Positions 1-6,031 of a stretch of DNA of 10,858 nt are shown here, piece after piece. Position 1 is the first letter of the stretch, and each line of letters starts with the position of its first letter. The notes beneath the pieces are model-generated. The model worked only from the letters and a program-made list of their open reading frames with translations, was not told where the DNA came from and made no database searches. Origin of the DNA: an uncultured Oscillibacter sp. GTDB taxonomy: Bacteria > Bacillota > Clostridia > Oscillospirales > Oscillospiraceae. The DNA lies in NCBI GenBank assembly GCA_910586735.1, contig CAJUJW010000077.1:1-10858 (forward strand). Direction: 5' to 3'. A program made the translations under genes and the position numbers.

Positions 1-355
1 CGGTGGGGATGCCGTATTTTTTCATCAGGTTCTTGGAGAAGACCTTGCTGGCCTCAATGCGGGCGGCCTTGGCGTCCGGGCCGAAGCAGGGAATCCCCGC
101 CTCGTGGAGCCGGTCCACGCAGCCCAGGGCCAGGGGGTCGTCCGGGGCCACGACGGCGAAGTCAATGGCGTGGGTCTTGGCGAAGTCCACGATTTTCCCG
201 ATGTCCTTGGCCCCGATGGACGGGACGCACACCGCGTCCTGGGCGATGCCGCCGTTGCCGGGGAGAGCGTAGATGGTTTCAACCTGGGGGTTCTCTTTCA
301 GCTTTTTGATGATGGCGTGCTCGCGGCCTCCGCCGCCGACGACGAGTAAGTTCAT
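1..355 (-). CDS. purD: Phosphoribosylamine-glycine ligase (GAR synthetase), N-terminal part only
   Basis: PurD joins glycine to phosphoribosylamine using ATP to make GAR, the second step of cytosolic de novo purine synthesis. About 118 codons are visible before the window edge. The protein opens with MNLLVVGGGGREHAI, the glycine-rich first strand and loop of the family's N-terminal domain, followed by LPGNGG near residue 32, APDDPLALG near residue 70, and SKVFSKNLMKKYGIPT leading into the ATP-grasp part. The usual family motif (G/A)PEAPL reads APDDPL here, a substitution I associate with clostridial homologues. The ATG at 355-353 has an AAGGAGG site 6 nt upstream, and the gene starts 11 nt after the AICAR formyltransferase stop, so it is the last visible gene of the operon. 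The C-terminal two thirds lies outside the window. Confidence 0.96.
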   Translation of the reverse strand, partial: MNLLVVGGGGREHAIIKKLKENPQVETIYALPGNGGIAQDAVCVPSIGAKDIGKIVDFAKTHAIDFAVVAPDDPLALGCVDRLHEAGIPCFGPDAKAARIEASKVFSKNLMKKYGIPT

Positions 356-366
356 GGAAGCCCTCC

Positions 367-1548
367 TTAGTGATGGAACAATCTCATTCCGGTAAAGCAC
401 ATGGTCATCCCGTACTTGTCCGCCGTCTCAATGACGTGGTCGTCCCGGATAGAGCCGCCGGGCTGGACAATGTACTGAACCCCGCTCTTCCTCGCCCGCT
501 CCACATTGTCGCCGAAGGGGAAGAAGGCGTCGGAGCCGCAGGTGACGCCGCTGAGGCCCGCGATCCAGGACTTCTTCTCCTCCGCCGTCAGGGGCTGGGG
601 GCGCTCCTTGAAGACCCGCTGCCACTCGCCGTCTTTCAGCAGGTCCTCCCACTCGCCGGAGAGGTACACGTCGATGGCGTTGTCCCGGTCCGGGCGGCGG
701 ATGCCGTCGATGAAGGGCAGGGCCAGGACCTGGGGGTGCTGCCGCAGACGCCAATTATCCGCCTTGGTGCCCGCCAGGCGGGTGCAGTGGATGCGGCTCT
801 GCTGGCCTGCGCCCACACCGATGGCCTGGCCGTCCTTCACGTAGCAGACGGAGTTGGACTGGGTGTATTTCAGGGTGATGAGAGCCACGGCCATGTCGAT
901 TTTCGCCGCCTCGGGGAGGTCGCGGCATTTGGTTACGATGTTGGTCAGCAGGGACTCGTCGATTTTGTACTCGTTACGGCCCTGCTGGAAGGTGACGCCG
1001 AACACGTCCTTATACTCCTGGGGGGCGGGAACGTAGTCCGGGTCGATCTGGACCACGTTGTAGCCGCCCTTCTTTTTGGTTTTCAGAATCTCCAGGGCCT
1101 CCTCCGTGTAGCCGGGGGCGATGATGCCGTCGGAGACCTCGGCCTGGAGGTAGGTCGCCGTTGCCGCGTCGCACATGTCGGACAGGGCCGCCCAGTCGCC
1201 GTAGGAGCACAGGCGGTCCGCCCCCCGGGCCCGGATATAGGCGCAGGCGATGGGGCTCAGGTCCGCGGCCGGGTCCACGAAGTAAATCTTCCGTTCCGTC
1301 TCGCTGAGGGGCAGGCCCACGGCGGCCCCGGCGGGGGAGACGTGCTTGAAGCTGGCGGCGGAGGGGATTCCCCCCGCGGCGGCTTTCAGCTCCCGGGCCA
1401 GCTGCCAGGAGTTCAGGGCGTCCAGGAAGTTGATATAGCCGGGCTTGCCGTTCAGGACGGTGAGGGGCAGGTCCCCGCCGTTTCTCATGAAGATGCGGGA
1501 GGGCTTCTGGTTGGGGTTGCAGCCATATTTCAGTTCCAGCTCGTTCAT
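367..1548 (-). CDS. purH: Stand-alone AICAR formyltransferase (PurH transformylase domain without the IMP cyclohydrolase domain)
   Basis: This 393-residue protein should transfer the formyl group of 10-formyl-THF to AICAR, giving FAICAR. It starts directly at the transformylase domain: YGCNPNQ near residue 8 corresponds to the family's RYGENPHQ. SFKHVSPAGAAVG (residues ~66-78) carries the catalytic Lys-His pair, IGVGAGQQSR lies near residue 243, and the C-terminus GSIRDDHVI...MCFTGMRLFHH matches the canonical PurH end. Bifunctional PurH is about 510-530 residues; the N-terminal MGS-like cyclohydrolase domain (~190 residues) is absent. It is not a truncation: the ATG has its own AAAGGAG site 9 nt upstream, and the preceding gene ends 15 nt before. 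The final step to IMP therefore needs another enzyme, for example a PurO-type cyclohydrolase encoded elsewhere (inference). The symbol purH is by homology to half of the classical gene. Confidence 0.95.
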   Translation of the reverse strand: MNELELKYGCNPNQKPSRIFMRNGGDLPLTVLNGKPGYINFLDALNSWQLARELKAAAGGIPSAASFKHVSPAGAAVGLPLSETERKIYFVDPAADLSPIACAYIRARGADRLCSYGDWAALSDMCDAATATYLQAEVSDGIIAPGYTEEALEILKTKKKGGYNVVQIDPDYVPAPQEYKDVFGVTFQQGRNEYKIDESLLTNIVTKCRDLPEAAKIDMAVALITLKYTQSNSVCYVKDGQAIGVGAGQQSRIHCTRLAGTKADNWRLRQHPQVLALPFIDGIRRPDRDNAIDVYLSGEWEDLLKDGEWQRVFKERPQPLTAEEKKSWIAGLSGVTCGSDAFFPFGDNVERARKSGVQYIVQPGGSIRDDHVIETADKYGMTMCFTGMRLFHH

Positions 1549-1563
1549 GGGTACACGCTCCTT

Positions 1564-2691
1564 TCAGTTTTCCGGCAGGTCGAAGGGCTCGGGGCGGAAC
1601 TTCCCGTCCTCTCCCCGGACGAAGGCGCTGTTTATGGGGGCGCTGAGCAGGGGGATGATGTCCGGGTCAAAGTTGCAGACGCAGTTGAGGTCGTAGATGC
1701 CGGTGTGCTGGATATCGGCAATGTATTCCTCGCTCTCGTCGCCGGAGAAAAAGCGCCAGCCGCTGTCCGGGAAGCCCTCCTCGGGCTTTTCCCGATAGCA
1801 CCAGCCGACCCGCAGGCCGTCCACGGCCACCCGGTCCGTGAGGAAGCAGCCGTTGGGTCCCTCCCAGTCCGTGAGGTACATCTTCATCTCCGAGGGCCAG
1901 AGGCAGAACGCCTTGTCCCGCTCAGGCACGTACCAGAAACCGCTGTCCCAGGCGGCGTCGTTGGCCAGGAGCCTGCGCACCAGGTCCATCCAGAGCCGCT
2001 GTGTCTTCTGGAGGTCCGCCGGGGACGTGCCCTGGCGGAAGTCCCAGTACAGCCCGCCGCAGACCAGGCTGGCGGCGTACTCCTCCCAGCTCTTGAAAAT
2101 CTGGGCCTGGGCCAGGGGCTCCTCCGTCAGCTGGTCGAACTCCTCCCGGCTGATGAGGCCGCAGGCCAGCCCCGCCCGGAGATGGCCCATCCGCTCGCTG
2201 ATGTCCCAGGCCAGATAGCCCCGGTGGCCCACCAGGGGGTAGAACTGGGCGGAGAAGTCCCTGGCCCGGAGGAAGAAGGCGGCGGCGTCGGGGTTCAGGG
2301 ACGAGAGTTCAAAGAGGGGGCGGCCCTCCCAGACGGCCTCGAAGTCCAGGTAGTTTTCGTGGCAGCGGAACTGCCGGTCGCAGAAAGCCAGGAGGCTTTC
2401 CTTGTCCTTGATGCCGTAGACCGTCTTCAGGTGGGTCCGGCAGGCGGCGGCGCCGGCCTCCGAGGCGCAGAGGGGCAGGGTGGTGAAATAGTCCGGGCTG
2501 GAGGACCGGGGTTCCGGGAGGCCCGGGGTCTTTCGCAGGGCGGGCACCCCCGCCAGCAGCGCGATGAAGGCGTCCCGCCCACAGGGGCGGCGTTCCCGCC
2601 GGGACCGGGAGAGCAGCGCGCCGATCTCGGCGCACAGGCCCTCCGCGGGGGCGCAGGCGGGGTGGAAGTCGCGGAGTTGAGAGCGATCCAT
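1564..2691 (-). CDS. DUF1266 / DUF2185 (Imm33-like) two-domain protein of unknown function
   Basis: This is a 375-residue soluble protein with no signal peptide or membrane segment. Residues ~85-240 resemble DUF1266: AWDISERMGHLRAGLACGLI and KSWEEYAASLVCGGLYW correspond to that family's Trp-Asp/Arg helix and its SWEEY...G..YW helix. Residues ~281-367 resemble DUF2185, also called immunity protein Imm33: GCFLTDRVAVDGLRVGWCYRE, DSGWRFFSGDESEEYI, IYDLNCVCNFDPDIIPLL. Family assignment is from recalled motifs. No enzymatic function is established for either domain. I chose the ATG at 2691-2689, 4 nt after the purN stop and preceded by AGGAAAGG about 8 nt away. A GTG at 2715 would add 8 residues and overlap purN by 20 nt. 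It is co-transcribed between purN and the AICAR formyltransferase, a place where a pathway enzyme would be expected. No cyclohydrolase motif is visible in it. Confidence 0.85.
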   Translation of the reverse strand: MDRSQLRDFHPACAPAEGLCAEIGALLSRSRRERRPCGRDAFIALLAGVPALRKTPGLPEPRSSSPDYFTTLPLCASEAGAAACRTHLKTVYGIKDKESLLAFCDRQFRCHENYLDFEAVWEGRPLFELSSLNPDAAAFFLRARDFSAQFYPLVGHRGYLAWDISERMGHLRAGLACGLISREEFDQLTEEPLAQAQIFKSWEEYAASLVCGGLYWDFRQGTSPADLQKTQRLWMDLVRRLLANDAAWDSGFWYVPERDKAFCLWPSEMKMYLTDWEGPNGCFLTDRVAVDGLRVGWCYREKPEEGFPDSGWRFFSGDESEEYIADIQHTGIYDLNCVCNFDPDIIPLLSAPINSAFVRGEDGKFRPEPFDLPEN

Positions 2692-2695
2692 AGAC

Positions 2696-3307
2696 CTAAC
2701 CTTTCCTTTCTTCACAAAGACTCCGGGCGACCAGCTCCGCCGCCTGGGGCAGCAGAACCCATTCCGCCTGCTCCATCACCCGGCGCTGGAGAACCTCCGG
2801 CGTGTCGCCGGGGAGGACTTCCACCGCCCTTTGCAGCAGGATGCGCCCGCCGTCGGGAATCTCGTTTACCAAATGCACCGTGGCCCCGGTGACCTTCACG
2901 CCCTTCTCCAGGGCCGCCTCGTGAACCTTGAGCCCGTACATTCCCTGGCCGCAGAAGGAGGGGATCAGGGCGGGGTGGACGTTGATGATCCGGTCCGGCC
3001 AGCGCCGCACAAAGTCCTCGGTGAGGATGGAGAGGAAGCCCGCCAGAACAATCATGTCCGCCCGGTACTCCCTGAGCTTTTCCATCAGCCCGGCCTCAAA
3101 GGCCGCCTGGGTGCTCCCCTTCCGGGGAACGGCGAAGCCGGGGACGCCGTGGTTCTTTGCCCGATCCAGGGCGTAGGCCCCGGCGGCGCTGGAGAGAACC
3201 AGGACAATCTCCCCGTGGGGAATCTTCCCCGCCTCCTGGGCGTTCAGCAGGGCCTCCAGATTGGTGCCGCCGCCGGAGACCAGGACGGCGATTCTTGCCT
3301 TTTCCAT
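2696..3307 (-). CDS. purN: Phosphoribosylglycinamide formyltransferase, folate-dependent
   Basis: PurN formylates GAR to FGAR with 10-formyl-THF. The ~203-residue protein has the N-terminal phosphate-binding loop ARIAVLVSGGGTNLEALL, the catalytic segment INVHPALIPSF with the Asn and His of the family's Asn-His-Asp set, and NEIPDGGRILLQ, whose Asp is the third catalytic residue. AGFLSIL (near residue 93) is the folate-side loop. Length is normal for the family. Two starts are possible: the ATG at 3307-3305, two nt after the purM stop, or a GTG at 3313-3311 overlapping that stop as GTGA. I prefer the ATG because MEKARIAVLVS gives the usual N-terminus, though neither has a strong Shine-Dalgarno, so translational coupling to purM is likely. 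The stop lies 4 nt before the next start. Confidence 0.96.
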   Translation of the reverse strand: MEKARIAVLVSGGGTNLEALLNAQEAGKIPHGEIVLVLSSAAGAYALDRAKNHGVPGFAVPRKGSTQAAFEAGLMEKLREYRADMIVLAGFLSILTEDFVRRWPDRIINVHPALIPSFCGQGMYGLKVHEAALEKGVKVTGATVHLVNEIPDGGRILLQRAVEVLPGDTPEVLQRRVMEQAEWVLLPQAAELVARSLCEERKG

Positions 3308-3309
3308 TC

Positions 3310-4377
3310 TCACACCACCGGGGGGCAGACCTCGCAGAAGAGGACGCCCCGGTCCCCCTGGGCCACAACGCCCACCTCAGCCGCGTCCGTCTCCCCGGCG
3401 GCGCGGAGGAGGGACAGGGCCCGGTCCGCCTGGTCCGCCGGGACCGCCAGCACCATGCCGAGGCCCATGTTGAAGGTGTTGTACATGTCATGCTCGGAGA
3501 TACCGCCCCGCTTTTGAATAAGCTCAAAAATAGGGGGCCGGGGCAGGGCGGCGGCGTAGAATTGGGCCTCCAGCCCCTGGGGCAGCATCCGGGGCACGTT
3601 CTCGAAAAAGCCGCCGCCGGTGATATGGCTGGCCCCGTGGAGGTCGGTTCCCCCGTCCAGCAGGGCCTGAACGGCCTTGACGTAAATCTTGGTGGGCGCC
3701 AGAAGCGCCTCGCCCAGGCTTTTCCCTTCCAGCTCCTTCAGGGGGGCGGTGAGGTCGGCATGCTCAATGTCGAAGACCTTCCGCACCAGGGAAAAGCCGT
3801 TGGAGTGGACGCCGGAGGAGGTCAGGCCGATGAGGGCGTCCCCCTCCTGAACCCGGGCGGGGTCGATGATTTTGGGCCTGTCCACCACGCCCACGGCGAA
3901 GCCCGCGATGTCGTAGTCGTCCGGGGCCATGACGCCGGGGTGCTCGGCGGTCTCGCCGCCTATCAGGGCGCAGCCGGACTGGACGCAGCCCTTCGCCACG
4001 CCGGAGACGATGGAGGCGACTTTCTCCGCCTCGTTTTTCCCGATGGCGATGTAGTCCAGGAAGAAGAGGGGCCGGGCCCCGCAGCAGATAATATCGTTGA
4101 CGCACATGGCCACGCAGTCGATCCCTATGGTGTCGTGCCGGTCCAGCAGCTGGGCCAGGCGCAGCTTGGTGCCGACGCCGTCGGTGCCGGAGACCAGGAC
4201 GGGTTCCGACATGCCGGACAGGTCCGGGGCGAAGAGCCCGCCGAAGCCCCCGATGCCGGAGACCACGCCGGGTATCCTGGTGCGCTCCACGAAGGGCTTC
4301 ATCAGCCGCACGCCCTCATAGCCCGCGGTGATGTCCACCCCGGCGGCGGCGTAGGCGGAGGAGTGGGAGTTTTCCAT
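3310..4377 (-). CDS. purM: Phosphoribosylformylglycinamidine cyclo-ligase (AIR synthetase)
   Basis: PurM closes FGAM to AIR with ATP. The 355-residue length fits the family. It shows SSAYAAAGVDITAGYEGV at the N-terminus, VSGTDGVGTKL (ATP/metal-binding segment, near residue 66), GGETAEHPGVM (near residue 138), GLTSSGVHSNGFSLVRK (near residue 180) and HITGGGFFENVPRMLP (near residue 245), all hallmark PurM segments. The ATG at 4377-4375 is chosen because CGGAGG (4385-4390) lies 7 nt upstream and the protein then begins like known PurM. The frame stays open to 4506 only by reading through an AT-rich tandem repeat, giving a low-quality extension that I reject. The gene overlaps or abuts purN (GTGA arrangement) and is 82 nt downstream of purF. 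Confidence 0.97.
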   Translation of the reverse strand: MENSHSSAYAAAGVDITAGYEGVRLMKPFVERTRIPGVVSGIGGFGGLFAPDLSGMSEPVLVSGTDGVGTKLRLAQLLDRHDTIGIDCVAMCVNDIICCGARPLFFLDYIAIGKNEAEKVASIVSGVAKGCVQSGCALIGGETAEHPGVMAPDDYDIAGFAVGVVDRPKIIDPARVQEGDALIGLTSSGVHSNGFSLVRKVFDIEHADLTAPLKELEGKSLGEALLAPTKIYVKAVQALLDGGTDLHGASHITGGGFFENVPRMLPQGLEAQFYAAALPRPPIFELIQKRGGISEHDMYNTFNMGLGMVLAVPADQADRALSLLRAAGETDAAEVGVVAQGDRGVLFCEVCPPVV

Positions 4378-4384
4378 GTTTGAA

Positions 4385-4389
4385 CCTCC
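4385..4389 (-). promoter_or_regulatory. Ribosome binding site deciding the purM start
   Basis: GGAGG on the minus strand sits 7 nt before the ATG at 4377. It fixes the purM start inside a longer open frame that otherwise extends about 43 codons upstream through the tandem repeat. Confidence 0.85.
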
Positions 4390-4403
4390 GATTCGTAATG
4401 AAC

Positions 4404-4450
4404 AATTGACAATGGATAATTGACAATGGATAATTGACAATTGATAATGG
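4404..4450. repeat. AT-rich tandem repeat, 14-bp period, in the purF-purM gap
   Basis: The plus strand reads AATTGACAATGGAT at 4404-4417 and again, exactly, at 4418-4431. A third copy follows at 4432-4445 with one change (AATTGACAATTGAT), then the partial unit AATGG. The unit is itself two related heptamers (AATTGAC, AATGGAT). It is strikingly AT-rich in a GC-rich operon and lies in the only gap above 45 nt within the pur cluster. I recall similar AATTGACAAT/AATGGATAAT heptamer tracts in intergenic regions of diverse bacteria, behaving as short mobile or slippage-prone repeats, but I cannot name a family for it. It contains three plus-strand TTGACA words with no matching -10 element in the right place, so I do not call a promoter. 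Confidence 0.85.
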
Positions 4451-4459
4451 GGAGGGAGA

Positions 4460-5881
4460 TTATTCCCTGCCGGTCCAGCAGTAGGTGCAGATTTTGTCCT
4501 TGTCAATGCCGATGGCCTCCAGCAATCCCTCCAGGGACTGGTAGCCCAGGGAGTCGAAGCCCATCTGCTCGCAGATGGTTTTCAGCATGCACTGGCCCCG
4601 CTCGGTGGAGGAGTCGGCGTACTCCTCCAGGTGGTTCCGGCCCTCGTCGCCCTCCAGGGACTGGATAATCCTGCGGCTGAGAAGCTCCATGTCGGAGTTG
4701 CTGCGGGAGAAGTTCAGATACTTGCAGCCGTACATGATGGGCGGGCAGGCGGAACGCATGTGGACCTCCTCCGCGCCGGACTCGTAGAGGAATTCCACCG
4801 TCTCCCGGAGCTGGGTGCCCCGGACGATGGAGTCGTCCACGAAGAGGAGCTTCTTTCCCTTGATGAGGTCGTGGACGGGAATCTGCTTCATTTTGGCCAC
4901 CTGGTTCCGCACGTCCTGGCTGGCGGGCATAAAGGACCGGGGCCAGGTGGGGGTGTACTTCACGAAGGGCCGGGCGAAGGGCTTGCCGCTGCGGTTGGCG
5001 AAGCCGATGGCGTGGGGCAGGCCGGAGTCCGGGACGCCCGCCACGTAGTCCACCTTGGGCAGCTGGCCCCGCTGGACCTCGTCCCGGGCCATGATCTCCC
5101 CGTTGCGGTAGCGCATGACCTCCACGTTCATCCCCTCGTAGCAGGAGTTGGGATAGCCGTAGTAGGTCCAGAGGAAGGCGCAGATGCGCATGTCCTTCCC
5201 GGCGGGGGAGAGGGTCTCCCACCCCTCCGGGGTGATTTTCACAATCTCCTGGGGGCCCAGCTCGTAGGCGTCCTCATAGCCCAGCTTCTGGTAGGCGAAG
5301 GACTCAAAGGACACGCAGCAGCCCTCGGCGTTCTGCCCGATGAGCACCGGCAAGCGGCCCAGGCGGTCCCGGGCGGCGTAGATGCCCTCCGGGGTGAGGA
5401 TGAGAATGGTCATGGAGCCCTCGATCTGCTCCTGGGCGTACCGGATGCCCGTCACCAGGTCGTCCTTCTGGTTGATGAGGGAGGCCACCAGCTCCGTGGC
5501 GTTGACCTTGCCGGAGCTCATGGCCATGAACTGGTGCCCGTGGTCGGAAAAGTACCGCTCCACCAGCTCCTCGGCGTTCTGGATGATGCCCACGGTGGAG
5601 ATGGCGTACAGCCCCAGGTGGGAGCGCATCAGCAGAGGCTGAGGGTCCGTGTCGCTGATGCAGCCGATGGCCGCGCAGCCCCGGAACTCCGCCAGGTCCT
5701 TCTCGAACTTTGTTCGGAAGGGGGTGTTCTCAATATTGTGAATCTGCCGGTGAAAGCCGGCCCCGGCGTCGTAAGCGGCCATGCCGCCCCGGCGGGTGCC
5801 CAGGTGGGAGTGGTAGTCCGTGCCGAAGAACACGTCCAGCACCACGTCCCGTTTTGAAATCGCGCCAAAAAAACCGCCCAT
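4460..5881 (-). CDS. purF: Amidophosphoribosyltransferase-family protein (PurF-like) with a degenerate glutaminase site
   Basis: Canonical PurF makes phosphoribosylamine from PRPP using ammonia released from glutamine by an N-terminal Cys nucleophile. This 473-residue homologue has a full PRTase half: GVPDSGLPHAIGFA (~282-295), PTWPRSFMPASQDVRNQVAKMK (~311-332, two stretches of the conserved loop) and the PRPP loop LLFVDDSIVRGTQ (345-357). Cysteines 234, 386, 465 and 468 (CTYCWTG at the C-terminus) match the positions of the four Fe-S ligands of Bacillus PurF. The start MGGFFGAIS aligns with CGVFGI, so Gly replaces the catalytic Cys. The equivalents of E. coli Arg73, Asn101 and Asp127 also appear lost (AIGCISDTDPQP, STVGII, VNATE). 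The ATG is firm: TAAGGAGG lies 6 nt upstream. It may be ammonia-dependent or may serve another role; another PurF could exist elsewhere. It belongs to a clostridial subgroup as I recall it. Confidence 0.93.
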   Translation of the reverse strand: MGGFFGAISKRDVVLDVFFGTDYHSHLGTRRGGMAAYDAGAGFHRQIHNIENTPFRTKFEKDLAEFRGCAAIGCISDTDPQPLLMRSHLGLYAISTVGIIQNAEELVERYFSDHGHQFMAMSSGKVNATELVASLINQKDDLVTGIRYAQEQIEGSMTILILTPEGIYAARDRLGRLPVLIGQNAEGCCVSFESFAYQKLGYEDAYELGPQEIVKITPEGWETLSPAGKDMRICAFLWTYYGYPNSCYEGMNVEVMRYRNGEIMARDEVQRGQLPKVDYVAGVPDSGLPHAIGFANRSGKPFARPFVKYTPTWPRSFMPASQDVRNQVAKMKQIPVHDLIKGKKLLFVDDSIVRGTQLRETVEFLYESGAEEVHMRSACPPIMYGCKYLNFSRSNSDMELLSRRIIQSLEGDEGRNHLEEYADSSTERGQCMLKTICEQMGFDSLGYQSLEGLLEAIGIDKDKICTYCWTGRE

Positions 5882-5892
5882 TCGCAGCCTCC

Positions 5893-6030
5893 TTATTTTT
5901 TACGCTTGCGCAGGAAAAACCAGATGACAGCCCCCAGCGCCGCCGCCAGGAGCGCCAAAAGGGCAATCCCGGCGGGAGTGGTGGAGACGAAGATTACGGT
6001 GGGGCCGTCCGGCCCGCCGATGACGCCCAA
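5893..6030 (-). CDS. Small single-pass membrane protein with OadB-type GVIGG-DGPT signature (45 aa, TTG start)
   Basis: This 45-residue ORF lies in the purC-purF gap. It reads L(M)GVIGGPDGPTVIFVSTT, then a hydrophobic stretch (about residues 12-40, membrane core ~20-40) and a basic tail RKRKK. The tail suggests a single helix with a cytoplasmic C-terminus. GVIGGADGPT(A/S)IF is a conserved segment of the membrane beta subunit of Na+-translocating decarboxylases (OadB/MmdB/GcdB), and I recall short clostridial proteins annotated from this motif alone. At 45 residues it cannot be a working pump subunit. No ATG or GTG exists in the frame after the in-frame TGA upstream. The TTG at 6030 has GGAGG 9 nt upstream, inside the end of purC, and its own TAA is fused to the purF ribosome site (TAAGGAGG). 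Translation of purC, this ORF and purF is thus interlocked. Function is unknown. Confidence 0.72.
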   Translation of the reverse strand: MGVIGGPDGPTVIFVSTTPAGIALLALLAAALGAVIWFFLRKRKK

Positions 6031-6031
6031 G

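Noticed and set aside
370..2892. An 840-codon open frame on the plus strand opposite the AICAR formyltransferase, the DUF1266-DUF2185 gene and part of purN
   Set aside because: It is antisense to three well-supported genes and its translation is repetitive Gly/Val/Ala/Asp-rich without domain motifs, as expected for the mirror of GC-rich codon usage.
4404..4450. CRISPR-like array or internal promoter from the repeated TTGACA words
   Set aside because: The units are 14 bp with no spacers, so not CRISPR, and no -10 hexamer at suitable distance accompanies the -35-like words on the coding strand.
4378..4506. Upstream extension of purM through the tandem repeat into the purF end
   Set aside because: The extension translates the AT-rich repeat, lacks a ribosome site, and a strong GGAGG precedes the ATG at 4377, which gives the family's usual N-terminus.
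3157..5857. Two further ~408-codon plus-strand open frames opposite purM/purN and purF
   Set aside because: Both are shadows of conserved purine enzymes, show no recognisable domains and have no supporting ribosome sites.
5871..5881. A frameshift or wrong start hiding a catalytic Cys at the PurF N-terminus (there is a run of seven T on the coding strand)
   Set aside because: The ATG follows a perfect AAGGAGG, the encoded MGGFFG continues in frame into family-like sequence, and the other glutaminase residues are changed too, so a sequencing slip does not explain the missing Cys.
5893..6030. Reading the small purC-purF ORF as a fragment of a decayed Na+-translocating decarboxylase beta subunit
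   Set aside because: It has its own ribosome site, a clean hydrophobic helix, a basic tail and a stop fitted to the purF ribosome site, and no other beta-subunit sequence is present nearby in any frame, so an intact small gene is more likely than a pseudogene.
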